Of a DNA stretch of 64,000 nucleotides, positions 18,748 to 26,926 are shown piece after piece. Origin of the DNA: Methanobrevibacter oralis (GTDB lineage Archaea > Methanobacteriota > Methanobacteria > Methanobacteriales > Methanobacteriaceae). The DNA is taken from NCBI RefSeq assembly GCF_001639275.1, contig NZ_LWMU01000092.1:34823-98822 (forward strand), written 5' to 3'. The notes beneath the pieces are model-generated. The model did no database searches. It saw only the letters and a program-made list of their open reading frames with translations, and was not told the origin of the DNA. The position numbers and the translations under genes were made by a program. Each line of letters opens with the position of its first letter. The stretch's first letter is position 1.

Positions 18748-18910
18748 ATGAAAAAGTTATGGATTAAATATTAAAGAAAATATAACTAAAATCTTCAATT
18801 GTTAATCATGAAACAATAATGTTATAATAATTGTTATAAAGTAGTAACAATTATAAATATAATTAATAAAGTATTCCAATTATTAATTGATGAGAAGGTG
18901 TTTTTTTACA

Positions 18911-19387
18911 ATGGATAGTAGACAACAACTGACAACAATGTATGCTTCTAGAAGGCATCGTAGAGAAGAACAAGAAGAACTTGAAAGAAAAAAACGTGCA
19001 GCCGAACAAGGAAATGTTAAATTTGAAGCTAAAAGAGAAAGCATGTTTGCAAGTGCTTTTGCAACAATTATCATAATAATGTTTCTAGGAACAGTTTTAG
19101 CAATACCCACAATGACAGTATCATTCATGTTAGCATTATTCAGTATCCCTTTAATTATTTTATATTATATTATTAAAGGATTCAATAATAAAAATAAAGC
19201 TAAAAACCAAATATATACTTGCCTGTATTGTCAAAAACAATTTAAAGGCGCAACAAATAAATGTCCATATTGTGGGAATAATATTAATTGTGACACAAAT
19301 AGATATGAATGCACTTATTGTAAAACTAAATTCACAGGAAAACATGCAAGATGTCCCAAATGTAATATTCCACTATATTACAAATAA
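18911..19387 (+). CDS. Membrane protein with C-terminal zinc ribbons
   Basis: The N-terminus is basic and coiled (RRHRREEQEELERKKRAAEQ). Two adjacent membrane segments follow (about residues 40-85), and the C-terminal half has Cys pairs CLYCQKQF, CPYCGNN, CTYCKTKF and CPKCNIP, which form two zinc ribbons facing the cytoplasm. I start at the ATG at 18911, which has AAGGTG before it; an upstream in-frame ATG lies in that site. The function is unknown. It follows the integrase on the same strand. Confidence 0.6.
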   Translation: MDSRQQLTTMYASRRHRREEQEELERKKRAAEQGNVKFEAKRESMFASAFATIIIIMFLGTVLAIPTMTVSFMLALFSIPLIILYYIIKGFNNKNKAKNQIYTCLYCQKQFKGATNKCPYCGNNINCDTNRYECTYCKTKFTGKHARCPKCNIPLYYK

Positions 19388-19409
19388 TATTGAGGGAGGA
19401 TTAATTAAA

Positions 19410-19547
19410 ATGATGGCGTATCTATCTGAAAAAACTGATGAAAATATTGTTTATGATGAAAAATATTATGAAGATTTAGCTAAACGTTTAGCTGAAGAAT
19501 CCATAATAAATTTCAGAAAAGACTTAAATAAAATTTTTTCTGAATAA
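19410..19547 (+). CDS. Small hypothetical protein (45 aa)
   Basis: MMAYLSEKTDENIVYDEKYY to LNKIFSE, acidic and probably helical. A strong GGAGGA lies 9 bases before the ATG, which is why I accept this short gene. It begins 22 bases after the zinc-ribbon gene and is likely cotranscribed with it. No family recognised. Confidence 0.5.
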   Translation: MMAYLSEKTDENIVYDEKYYEDLAKRLAEESIINFRKDLNKIFSE

Positions 19548-19568
19548 TTTTTTTAATATATAAGCGAG

Positions 19569-19586
19569 CATTTGAAAAGTACTATA
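19569..19586 (+). promoter_or_regulatory. Repeated promoter-like element, copy 1
   Basis: CATTTGAAAAGTACTATA precedes the gene at 19687. The same 18 bases recur with one change at 19999. GAAAAG plus TACTATA resembles BRE plus TATA box. Confidence 0.45.
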
Positions 19587-19686
19587 ATTTTATATATGGC
19601 TGAAAACATAAAAACTAATTATATAAACATATAAACTAATATGATGATTTCTAATTTAATAAATATAAATGAGTGGAGGCAAATTC

Positions 19687-19971
19687 ATGTTTATTAAAAA
19701 AACTATTAAATTATCTATTTCTAATAATTATTTGTTAGATGATGAATCTTCAAAAAAGGTTATGGATATTGTTAATAAAAAAAGACAATTTGGACGCATT
19801 GAATGTGGCATGAGTTTATCGGGTTTATCTAATAATTATGGAAATATTAATCAATTAGATTTGAATTTAATTAGTGATTCTGATGAAAATTTGGAAAAAC
19901 TGGAAAATGATTTTAATAATGATTTAAAAAACTTAGATATAAAATATATTACTACTTTGAAAAGTATTTAA
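19687..19971 (+). CDS. Hypothetical protein (94 aa)
   Basis: I start at the ATG at 19687 because GTGGAGG lies 8 bases upstream; an earlier ATG is part of that region. The sequence MFIKKTIKLSISNNYLLDD to IKYITTLKSI looks like a small alpha/beta domain. It and the next gene each follow a copy of the same promoter-like element and have similar size and predicted layout, so they may be distant paralogues. No family recognised. Confidence 0.45.
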   Translation: MFIKKTIKLSISNNYLLDDESSKKVMDIVNKKRQFGRIECGMSLSGLSNNYGNINQLDLNLISDSDENLEKLENDFNNDLKNLDIKYITTLKSI

Positions 19972-19998
19972 AATAAAATTTTTCCTAATATAATGGAA

Positions 19999-20016
19999 CA
20001 TTTGAAAAGTATTATA
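19999..20016 (+). promoter_or_regulatory. Repeated promoter-like element, copy 2
   Basis: CATTTGAAAAGTATTATA, one base different from the copy at 19569, precedes the gene at 20079 by about 60 bases. Likely BRE/TATA of that gene. Confidence 0.45.
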
Positions 20017-20078
20017 TAATAATTATTTATATAATATTTATTTAACTATTGTATGCAACATTTTTTAAAGGGGATACT

Positions 20079-20357
20079 ATGGATAAAAATATAAGAAATA
20101 ATGAAAAGATTAAAATTAAAAAAATTTCTATTGAAAATATAGGAATCAAAGATTTATTAAATCCTGAATTTTTAGATAAATTAGAATCCAATTTCGATGA
20201 CTTTTCATTAATCACGCTTGCATTAACTATAGGAGGAGATAAACCTTCAAATCTTATTTCTTTAGGTCACACTTCATCTGATGATTTTAAAAATGATATT
20301 TTAACAATTAATGCAGAAACTGAAGCGAATTTATATAAATTTTTAGACCTGTTATAA
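20079..20357 (+). CDS. Hypothetical protein (92 aa)
   Basis: MDKNIRNNEKIKIKKISIE to NLYKFLDLL. The ATG at 20079 has AAAGGGGA in front and is preferred to the ATG at 20049. Predicted alpha/beta with an acidic N-terminal helix region. It stands 25 bases before the gene pair at 20383-21210 and may be part of that transcript. No family recognised. Confidence 0.45.
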   Translation: MDKNIRNNEKIKIKKISIENIGIKDLLNPEFLDKLESNFDDFSLITLALTIGGDKPSNLISLGHTSSDDFKNDILTINAETEANLYKFLDLL

Positions 20358-20382
20358 TAGAGTTATTAAGGAAGATTTTATT

Positions 20383-20826
20383 ATGAGTTTACATAAAATT
20401 AAAGAAAATTCTTTTGTTGAGGAATATTTCCAATCCCCATCATCACAAGAGGATATTTCATACAAGGAATCTATAATGGAATATGATAGATTTTTTGATA
20501 AAAAATTCGATGAATTGTATGATCATTTTCTTGTGTTAAATAATACTGAATTAAAAGAATTTATTAAGAGTCATGATGATTTATTATTATTAATTGATAA
20601 AATTAATCCCTTACTTAAAAAAATTTTTCCCAATTTTGTTTATATTTTAGATTTTAACCAAGATCCGGAATTTCAATATTTAAATCAAGTTGTTATTTAT
20701 ATCCATATTGGACAATCTTCTTTTGATGAAAATTGGGCTTTATTGAGACAACTTAATAAAGAAATTATAAACATTGGTGAGTTTCCATCCCAGTTGAAAA
20801 GATTGCTTTCAGTGGATTTGTGGTAG
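20383..20826 (+). CDS. Hypothetical partner of the HEPN-type gene (147 aa)
   Basis: The protein has an acidic helical N-terminal half (EYDRFFDKKFDELYDHFLV). Its C-terminal half of alternating strands and a helix (QVVIYIHIGQSSFDENWALL) resembles the partner protein that often precedes small HEPN genes. It ends 3 bases before the HEPN-type gene. If the pair is a toxin-antitoxin module, this would be the antitoxin. It is not an MNT nucleotidyltransferase: no GS-x-DxD motif is present. Confidence 0.45.
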   Translation: MSLHKIKENSFVEEYFQSPSSQEDISYKESIMEYDRFFDKKFDELYDHFLVLNNTELKEFIKSHDDLLLLIDKINPLLKKIFPNFVYILDFNQDPEFQYLNQVVIYIHIGQSSFDENWALLRQLNKEIINIGEFPSQLKRLLSVDLW

Positions 20827-20829
20827 TTT

Positions 20830-21210
20830 ATGGGTTTTGATTGGAATAAATTTTATGATGTTGGGATTTTTTTATTAGATTATTCTGATAAAGAGGAATA
20901 TCAACGTTCAGGAATTGGACGTTTATATTATGCATGTTTTGGCGAGTCTAGATTATATTATGAAAAAGCTTTTTTGAGTGTTTTACCTTCAAAGGATTCT
21001 CATAGTATATTAATAGCCACATTGGAAAACTCAATTTATGAAGAAGAACAAGAATTAGGGGAGTATCTTCATAAATTAAGGAATTCTAGAAATCGTGCAG
21101 ATTATGGGGTAAAATTAAAAAGATATGATGTTAATAATTCTAGGAATAATGCTAAATTAATTCTTAAACTTTTAGATGAATTTTATAGAAATCCTGTAAG
21201 ACCTATTTAA
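20830..21210 (+). CDS. HEPN-like domain protein
   Basis: A 126-aa all-helical protein with the arrangement of HEPN/UPF0332 proteins: a first helix with GRLYYACF and a late conserved RNSRNRADYG (about residues 84-93), the RN-x-x-ADY pattern of that group. Classical HEPN RNases have R-x4-6-H; here the His is absent, so RNase activity is uncertain. It follows the 147-aa partner gene by 3 bases. The pair lies in the defence-rich left arm of the provirus. Confidence 0.55.
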   Translation: MGFDWNKFYDVGIFLLDYSDKEEYQRSGIGRLYYACFGESRLYYEKAFLSVLPSKDSHSILIATLENSIYEEEQELGEYLHKLRNSRNRADYGVKLKRYDVNNSRNNAKLILKLLDEFYRNPVRPI

Positions 21211-21343
21211 TAGATATATGTGATTTTTTTATTCTAAATTAATTCTACAAAAATTAATTTTCCATGAAACTTCCCCATAATTTGTTGGTTTGATATTTTT
21301 TTTAAATTTTGTATATGATTAAAAACATAATACTGTAATTAAG

Positions 21344-21895
21344 TTATATCCTATTTTTAATATAATCTAGATATTTATTAATTTTTTTGTATTCTAAATT
21401 TTTCATATATTTTTCCATAAAATTCCAATCGGGGGTTTTTTTAGAGTCTAATGGTAATAATATCTTACTTTTATTTAACCTATTTAATGTGGCTCCATTT
21501 CCACCCCAATTAAATTTTTCCATTAGTTTTTTTAATAAATGGATTAAAAACAATGCATTATATTTATTTAATTGTTTATTATAAATAATTTGTATATTTT
21601 GACCTGTATAAAATTTATTTCCTTGATAAAAAGCTGTCTGAGTATCTAAACCAATAGTAATAACATTACATTCATTTATAATATATTTTTCACTTTGTTT
21701 ATCTATAAAATCAGTTATACCATTATTTTCATCTGTTCTTGTAATATATGGTATTCTTCCTTTTTTATTTATGAGTTTATTTTTATCAATTCCACTAGAT
21801 GTGGATTTTATTTCAAATATTTCTGAAAGAACAAAAACACCCCATTTTTTATTACAAAGTGTTTCTATTTTTTCACCCCCCCCCCTTTTCCTCAA
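21344..21895 (-). CDS. BcgI-like specificity subunit, second target-recognition half (out of frame)
   Basis: The frame encodes one target-recognition domain (KWGVFVLSEIFEIKS to LDYIKNRI), with the usual GGNGATLNRLNKSKI before the C-terminal helix. It has no credible own start: its first codon is a TTG directly before the G run. It lines up as the second half of the specificity protein whose first half is at 21873-22436, separated only by a one-base shift in the poly-G tract. With nine or twelve G the two would fuse to a protein of about 363 aa, the size of BcgI-type specificity subunits. Confidence 0.75.
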   Translation of the reverse strand: MRKRGGGEKIETLCNKKWGVFVLSEIFEIKSTSSGIDKNKLINKKGRIPYITRTDENNGITDFIDKQSEKYIINECNVITIGLDTQTAFYQGNKFYTGQNIQIIYNKQLNKYNALFLIHLLKKLMEKFNWGGNGATLNRLNKSKILLPLDSKKTPDWNFMEKYMKNLEYKKINKYLDYIKNRI

Positions 21896-22436
21896 CAGAA
21901 ATTTCTAATTTATTAATTTTCTCATTGATAAATTCATTATATTTATTTATTAATTTTTTTTCAATATTGCGCATATAGTTTTCCATAAACTCAAAATCAG
22001 GCACTCCTTTAGAATTAGTTGGTAGTTGTATTTTTTGTTTTTTTATTCTAGCTTGACTAAATTTGTAACCATAATTGAATTTATTATTTGTTGCGGATTT
22101 TATAGATGCAACAATAAAAAATCCAGTATATTTATTCATTTTAAATTTCGGGATTAATTTTTCAACATGATCTGATGCAGAAAACTTAGTCCATTGATAA
22201 TGAACATGTCCATTAGTAGCACTATCAATAACTATAACATTTTCTTCTTCAGTATAATATTTGTAAAATCCATCCACGCCCATGAAATTAGATTTTGTAG
22301 TTATATATGGATATGGAAACATTGTTTCATTTTTAGTTTGGAGTTCGTTTAATGGTGTAGTTTTAGTTCCAGTTACTTCAAATAAGTCATTTAATTGGTA
22401 TTCTCCCCATGTTTTATCTTTTAGTTCTTTAATCAT
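21873..22436 (-). CDS. BcgI-like specificity subunit, first half, ending in the poly-G tract
   Basis: The 187-aa product has one target-recognition domain (TWGEYQLNDLFEVTGTKTT, with YGYKFSQARIKKQKIQLP near its end) and a connecting helix (KLINKYNEFINEKINKLEIS). It then reads EEKGGG and stops because the tract has ten G. The same layout repeats in the next frame. It begins 7 bases after the methylase-nuclease gene. As read, the protein carries only one of two recognition domains. Confidence 0.75.
   Translation of the reverse strand: MIKELKDKTWGEYQLNDLFEVTGTKTTPLNELQTKNETMFPYPYITTKSNFMGVDGFYKYYTEEENVIVIDSATNGHVHYQWTKFSASDHVEKLIPKFKMNKYTGFFIVASIKSATNNKFNYGYKFSQARIKKQKIQLPTNSKGVPDFEFMENYMRNIEKKLINKYNEFINEKINKLEISVEEKGGG
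21876..21885 (-). repeat. Homopolymer run of ten G on the coding strand
   Basis: Ten C on the plus strand (ten G on the coding strand) lie exactly where the two halves of the specificity gene meet. A loss of one G or gain of two restores one open frame. Such runs in AT-rich DNA are prone to slippage in replication and also to sequencing error. Confidence 0.9.
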
Positions 22437-22443
22437 ATTATAG

Positions 22444-24327
22444 TTACTCCTTAAATAAATAATCTTTTTCTTTTAATATCATTTCAAATTCAAAAGTTAG
22501 ATATTCATGCATTGTTTCTTTGAAAAAATTTTGTGAGGGAATATTGTCATTGAAATAATAAAATGAATGTAACCATTCATCAGTTGGTTCTATTGTAGAT
22601 TTTACCATGAATTTAGTTGGCGCATCAATTTGATCTCTCCAACATTGCAATAAATGTTCTTTTCTTTCGATAGCTCTTTCTGTTTTTATAATTCCCACAT
22701 GTTTACTTAATTCGTAGCCATCATCTTCAAAATTAATGAACTTACATCTTTTATCAATTGGATGTGCTTTATTTGCAGTGAATATTGCAATGCAGGGTAT
22801 AGTCCCAATTCTATAAAATGTAGTGTCTCCATCGAGACTTATAACTCCTTCCAAAGTATGTTTTTTAAGTATTTCTTTTTTAATGGATCTATCTTCTTTA
22901 TTTTTACCAACCATGGCAGATTGAGGCACTATCACGGCACAACGTGCATTATCATCTAATGAATCAAGCAAATGTTTAACAAAGTTTATTTCAGATAAAT
23001 GTGCAGTCTCTTTATTTTTTCTTAGTGAATATGGAGGATTCATCATACCTACTGTATATTTATTTTCTTTTAACTTTTGAGAATCTTGTTTTAGGAAATC
23101 TGCACAAATTAAGTTTGTTTTACCATCACCTCTTAACACCATATTTGTAGTTGCTATTGAAAACATATTTTCTCTTATTTCAATACCATGGAGATTATTT
23201 TGTTTTATATAATCACGATCATCATTAGTTTCAACTGCCTCTAACATCCGATTCATTGCTGAGATTAAAAAGCTTCCTGTACCGGCACATGGATCTAAAA
23301 CTTTATCTTTAGGAGTTATTTCTAATATTTCACAAAATAATTCTGTAATATGTTTTGGAGTGAGTACAATTCCTAATGTTTGTCCATCACCTCCACTATA
23401 TTTAATGAATTCTTCATAAAAAAACCCTAATATGTCTTCATGGATTGTTGAGATTGCTGGAAAAATTTTATCTTTAATATATTCTGTAAAATACTTTAAA
23501 GGTGTTTTACCTAATGTTTCATCAATTTCATTAAGATTGGGTCTATCTTTAATAAAATTAAATTGGTGCATTATAGCTTCTATTTTTGTTTCTACTTTTA
23601 TTCTTTGTAGATTACAACATACTGCATCGTTTATTATTTTTCCATCATTATTAATTTCATCAGCATTAAGTGATTGATCTATGTTTTTATTTTCATTCAA
23701 TGCGAGTAATATTGCTGAAACAACTAATGGTTTTTCTGAATCACTTATACTACCTCTAGATGTTAGAAGTTCATTTAATTCTTTTGATTTTTCTAACACT
23801 TCTTCTATTTCTATAACTTCTGCTGGAGTTTCATTTAATATAATCTCTTTATAGTATTTGTCTATATTATTTTCATTAAAGTTTTCAAAGTTTTCAACTT
23901 CATCAAGTAATTGATAATCATGTTCATCTAAAAATATGGGTCTTATTATGTGGTGTTTTTCATCACCACTACAACCAAAAGCAAAAATCTTTTTAAAATT
24001 GGTATTTTTGATTATATGTTTAGCATAATGTACTGCACCATTTTCAGCATAATCATTTATTGCTTTTGTTCTTAAATCTAATTTATTTGGATTTTTTTCA
24101 CAATATAATGCTTGTTTATTTGTTTCAGCTTTGTCTTCAATAACTATTATAAAATCATTGGATTTTCCAACAAATTCTGGAAATCCTACGGAGTTAGTGC
24201 CTTTTTTAGATGCTGTTTTTAATGCTTCATTAATTTCTTTTATATTGCTTTCATTGGCTTTAAAATTTATTTTTGCACTATCTAATAATCTTGCTATAAA
24301 TAAATCAGTATTTTTTTCATTAACCAT
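22444..24327 (-). CDS. BcgI-like type IIB restriction-modification subunit (nuclease plus N6-adenine methylase)
   Basis: The 627-aa protein has an N-terminal PD-(D/E)xK-type nuclease pattern (D58 and E64-D65-K66 in SNDFIIVIEDKAE), a helical linker, and an HsdM-like methylase domain. The methylase has SAM motif I DPCAGTGSF (345-353) and catalytic NPPY (430-433). No separate HsdR gene is present. This fusion plus a separate two-domain specificity subunit is the layout of BcgI, which cuts on both sides of its site; the sizes match. A plain HsdM with a divergent N-terminus is the alternative. Confidence 0.75.
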   Translation of the reverse strand: MVNEKNTDLFIARLLDSAKINFKANESNIKEINEALKTASKKGTNSVGFPEFVGKSNDFIIVIEDKAETNKQALYCEKNPNKLDLRTKAINDYAENGAVHYAKHIIKNTNFKKIFAFGCSGDEKHHIIRPIFLDEHDYQLLDEVENFENFNENNIDKYYKEIILNETPAEVIEIEEVLEKSKELNELLTSRGSISDSEKPLVVSAILLALNENKNIDQSLNADEINNDGKIINDAVCCNLQRIKVETKIEAIMHQFNFIKDRPNLNEIDETLGKTPLKYFTEYIKDKIFPAISTIHEDILGFFYEEFIKYSGGDGQTLGIVLTPKHITELFCEILEITPKDKVLDPCAGTGSFLISAMNRMLEAVETNDDRDYIKQNNLHGIEIRENMFSIATTNMVLRGDGKTNLICADFLKQDSQKLKENKYTVGMMNPPYSLRKNKETAHLSEINFVKHLLDSLDDNARCAVIVPQSAMVGKNKEDRSIKKEILKKHTLEGVISLDGDTTFYRIGTIPCIAIFTANKAHPIDKRCKFINFEDDGYELSKHVGIIKTERAIERKEHLLQCWRDQIDAPTKFMVKSTIEPTDEWLHSFYYFNDNIPSQNFFKETMHEYLTFEFEMILKEKDYLFKE

Positions 24328-24597
24328 ACTTACATTCTCATTGAATTATTAATATTACTATTTTTGAAGTTTTATTTATTTACACTAATATATTTTCCTT
24401 TTATTTTTTTTATCATTTTTTGTACAGTTTAGTATTTTTTATACTTTTTTTTAAATTGTTGTACCATGTGTTTTTGGACTTTTCACTATACAATTAACTA
24501 TTTTTTATTTTATTTTATTGAATAATGTTTAAAATAATTAAAAGAAAAGGTTTAAATATTTAATTAACTAATATACTAATCAAGGAAGAAAAAGCCT
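24328..24597. other. Intergenic region without a recognised gene
   Basis: About 270 AT-rich bases upstream of the minus-strand restriction-modification genes and of a small plus-strand frame. It must hold the promoter of the restriction genes, but I cannot single out a box. I see no RNA gene or repeat here. Confidence 0.4.
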
Positions 24598-24765
24598 ATG
24601 TCAAAATATATTTTTGCAAGTTATGATAACCACAAAAAAGCACCAATCCCAAGATTAATCTAGCGAGATTACCATATGTCATGGAACAGATCACATTATG
24701 ACTTTGGTCATTATGGAGGGCGAAGTGTTATTGGTCATCGTAAATACAAAGCAAGATATTTATAA
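24598..24765 (+). pseudogene. Small gene with an in-frame TAG (55 codons)
   Basis: From the ATG the frame reads MSKYIFASYDNHKKAPIPRL-I, then TAG at 24661-24663. It continues in the same frame as RDYHMSWNRSHYDFGHYGG to HRKYKARYL and a TAA. The downstream part can also start at its own ATG at 24676 (29 aa). The product would be basic and rich in Tyr, His and Arg. Either the gene carries a nonsense mutation or the two parts are separate. No family recognised. Confidence 0.4.
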
Positions 24766-24864
24766 ATTTTGATAATTTAGATATATTTAATATAATTTAA
24801 ATATATAAATATCCAATGTAGAGTAATAATAAAAATACTTAAGATATTATGAGAGTTGAGAAAT

Positions 24865-26007
24865 ATGATTGCCAGAGCGAAAATAAATCCAAAAATGATG
24901 GAATGGGCTAGACTTCATGCAGGATTTACAAATGGCTATGAAGAGGTTCTACCACTTGAAATAAAAAATAGATATGAAAAATGGGAAAATGGTGATGTTT
25001 CACCAACATGGAAACAATTAAGAACTGCAAGTAAAAAGTTTAATTTACCTACAGCATTCTTTTTCATGAAAAATCCACCCATGTTTGATGATTCGCCTAA
25101 TTTAATAAATTATAGAAAGTTAGACATAGATTCTATTTATCAATCAAATTCTCCAGCATTAATTGAAAATATTCATAAATCAGAAACAAGGAGATTAATA
25201 TTCATGGAACTATCCGAAGAATTAGGTGAAGATATATCCAGTTTTAATGTTCCTGTATTAGCTCATAATAAAAAAGCATTTTCAGAATACATTCGTGAAA
25301 TTTTAGATGTTTCTATAGAAACTCAAAAATCATGGATGAAAGAAAAAAAACATTATTCTTTCTTAAATAATTGGAAAGAAATAATCACAAACAAATTAGG
25401 AATATTAATATTTGAAACTGAAGGTGTGGAAATTGAAGAAATGAGAGGATTATGCATACTACATGATAAAATCCCAATTATATTGTTAAATGGTAAAGAT
25501 GAACCTAATGGTAGAATATTCACATTATTCCATGAATTAACACATTTGCTACTTGGAGAAAGTGCAATTTGTGGAGATGATATGAATAAATCAATTGAAA
25601 TCTTCTGCAATTCAGTAGCAGGAGAATTCCTTGTACCTGAACATGATTTACTAGAAAATATTAACAACTCTGATTTATCTGATGAATCATTAAAAGGATT
25701 ATATAATACATATGGAGTTAGTGAATATGTAATATTAAGAAGATTATTTGACCTTAATAAGATTACTAAAACTGAATATGATTCTAAAATCGACCACTAC
25801 ATTAATTTCAATACTAATACAGATGACGAATCCAAAGGATTTTACCTTTATAATATGGTTAAATATAATGGAAGACCTTTTTATTCGTTAGTTTTAGAGG
25901 CTTATGATTATGGGATTATAAGTTCATTAGAATTCTCAAAATATACTAATCTTGGTCAAAAACAAATCCCAAAATTACAAGAGATTTTATTTGGAGGAGA
26001 ACAATGA
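24865..26007 (+). CDS. ImmA/IrrE-family metallopeptidase with N-terminal XRE-like domain
   Basis: The protein (380 aa from the ATG at 24865) begins with an XRE-type helix-turn-helix region (MMEWARLHAG to NRYEKWENGDVSPTWKQLRTASKKFNLP) and has a zinc peptidase domain with HELTH at residues 223-227 and a helical C-terminus. Proteins of this type commonly act as antitoxin/regulator or as the protease that removes a phage repressor. Its stop overlaps the next start (ATGA), tying it to the DUF4411 gene. A TTG at 24856 is an alternative start. Confidence 0.82.
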   Translation: MIARAKINPKMMEWARLHAGFTNGYEEVLPLEIKNRYEKWENGDVSPTWKQLRTASKKFNLPTAFFFMKNPPMFDDSPNLINYRKLDIDSIYQSNSPALIENIHKSETRRLIFMELSEELGEDISSFNVPVLAHNKKAFSEYIREILDVSIETQKSWMKEKKHYSFLNNWKEIITNKLGILIFETEGVEIEEMRGLCILHDKIPIILLNGKDEPNGRIFTLFHELTHLLLGESAICGDDMNKSIEIFCNSVAGEFLVPEHDLLENINNSDLSDESLKGLYNTYGVSEYVILRRLFDLNKITKTEYDSKIDHYINFNTNTDDESKGFYLYNMVKYNGRPFYSLVLEAYDYGIISSLEFSKYTNLGQKQIPKLQEILFGGEQ

Positions 26008-26471
26008 GTAAATATATCATTGATTCATCCTCGTTAGATGAATTAGAAGATAAATATCCAATGGATATTTCTGTTTTTGAACCAATTTATTCTAAACTAA
26101 ATCAAATGTTTGAAAATGGAAATCTATTTTCAATTAGAGAAGTTTATGAAGAATTAAGAGATTCACAAGAATATTGGGATGATTATGAAGAATGTTTTAG
26201 AGAATTAACTGAAAAAGAATCTGAAAATGTTACTGAAATTTTAGATTCAGAAGAATTTTCAGTTTTTGTAAATTGGGGATTAAAAGAAAATGATGGGCAT
26301 TGGGCGGATCCACATTTAGTAGCATGTGCAATGGAAGATTCTAATTTAGTGATTATATCTGAAGAAAGTTCACGAAATAAACCTCAACGAAAAATACCTT
26401 ATGTCTGTAGTAAAAAAGGGATACGTTGCATAAAATTGTTAGAATTTTTAAGAGAAATTGAAATATTATAA
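26004..26471 (+). CDS. DUF4411 PIN-like protein, probable toxin partner
   Basis: The 155-aa protein starts with KYIIDSSSLDELED (a PIN-type first Asp), has acidic residues in the middle, and ends with DPHLVACAME, LVIISEESS and KIPYVC, matching DUF4411, a PIN-like family. PIN domains are usually metal-dependent RNases. DUF4411 genes regularly follow an XRE-ImmA/IrrE gene with overlap, as here, which suggests a toxin-antitoxin pair. Activity is not shown by the sequence. Confidence 0.78.
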   Translation: MSKYIIDSSSLDELEDKYPMDISVFEPIYSKLNQMFENGNLFSIREVYEELRDSQEYWDDYEECFRELTEKESENVTEILDSEEFSVFVNWGLKENDGHWADPHLVACAMEDSNLVIISEESSRNKPQRKIPYVCSKKGIRCIKLLEFLREIEIL

Positions 26472-26499
26472 ATATCTGAAAAAATAAATGTAATTATGA

Positions 26500-26580
26500 T
26501 ACGAGGGGTCGTAGGTACTGGCATACCTCGCCCTCGTACAGTTACTTAAAAAACAAGTTACCTACAAGGGATAAAATGAG
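26500..26580 (+). ncRNA. Structured leader RNA, copy A
   Basis: Outer stem TACGAGG/CCTCGTA (26500-26506 with 26532-26538), internal loop of 6 and 3 bases, inner stem AGGTA/TACCT, hexaloop CTGGCA. It is followed by CCTACAAGGGAT and an ATG that opens only a 7-codon frame (MSSSNQY). A TATA-like ATTATAAATA lies about 30 bases upstream. The fold is shared with copies B and C with compensating base changes. Confidence 0.6.
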
Positions 26581-26584
26581 TTCA

Positions 26585-26629
26585 AGTAACCAATATTAAT
26601 TTATGGTTAAAATACTATATAACTTTTTG
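26585..26629 (+). repeat. 45-bp direct repeat, copy 1
   Basis: AGTAACCAATATTAATTTAT and the next 25 bases recur at 26789-26833 with a single mismatch. Each copy directly follows a copy of the structured leader, so the leader and its downstream segment were duplicated as a unit of roughly 200 bases. Confidence 0.85.
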
Positions 26630-26699
26630 GAGATAATTATTAGTATAAATATTAAATATTTGAAAGAACAAAATTAGCAATATGTAACATTCGTGATTA

Positions 26700-26786
26700 T
26701 GAGTAGGATCATTGGTGTTGGAGCACCTCACCTTCTCAAAACCACAGGTTACAAAAAAACAGAACACCTAACGGGATGAAATGATT
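26700..26786 (+). ncRNA. Structured leader RNA, copy B
   Basis: Outer stem TGAGTAGG/CCTTCTCA (26700-26707 with 26731-26738, one mismatch), internal loop of 6 and 3 bases as in copy A, inner stem GGTG/CACC, hexaloop TTGGAG, then CCTAACGGGATGAA and an ATG. Stem bases differ from copy A at most positions yet still pair. A TATA-like TATAAATATT lies about 50 bases upstream. Confidence 0.6.
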
Positions 26787-26788
26787 TC

Positions 26789-26833
26789 AGTAACCAATAT
26801 TAATTTATGGTCAAAATACTATATAACTTTTTG
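26789..26833 (+). repeat. 45-bp direct repeat, copy 2
   Basis: Second copy of the repeat at 26585 (one mismatch). The plus-strand open frame that starts in it (26781-27194) lies mostly antisense to the AbrB-like gene and is not taken as a gene. Confidence 0.85.
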
Positions 26834-26926
26834 TTATATAGTCGCTGACGAAAAGCGAAGTTTAAAATACTTAGCGGAAGCTATAAACAAATTTTATTAC
26901 TTTTTACAAAAAAATATAAAAAAGAA

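Noticed and set aside
26585..26833. 45-bp direct repeats as attL/attR of a smaller element
   Set aside because: The repeats travel with the leader RNA copies and enclose no integrase or gene, so local duplication explains them better.
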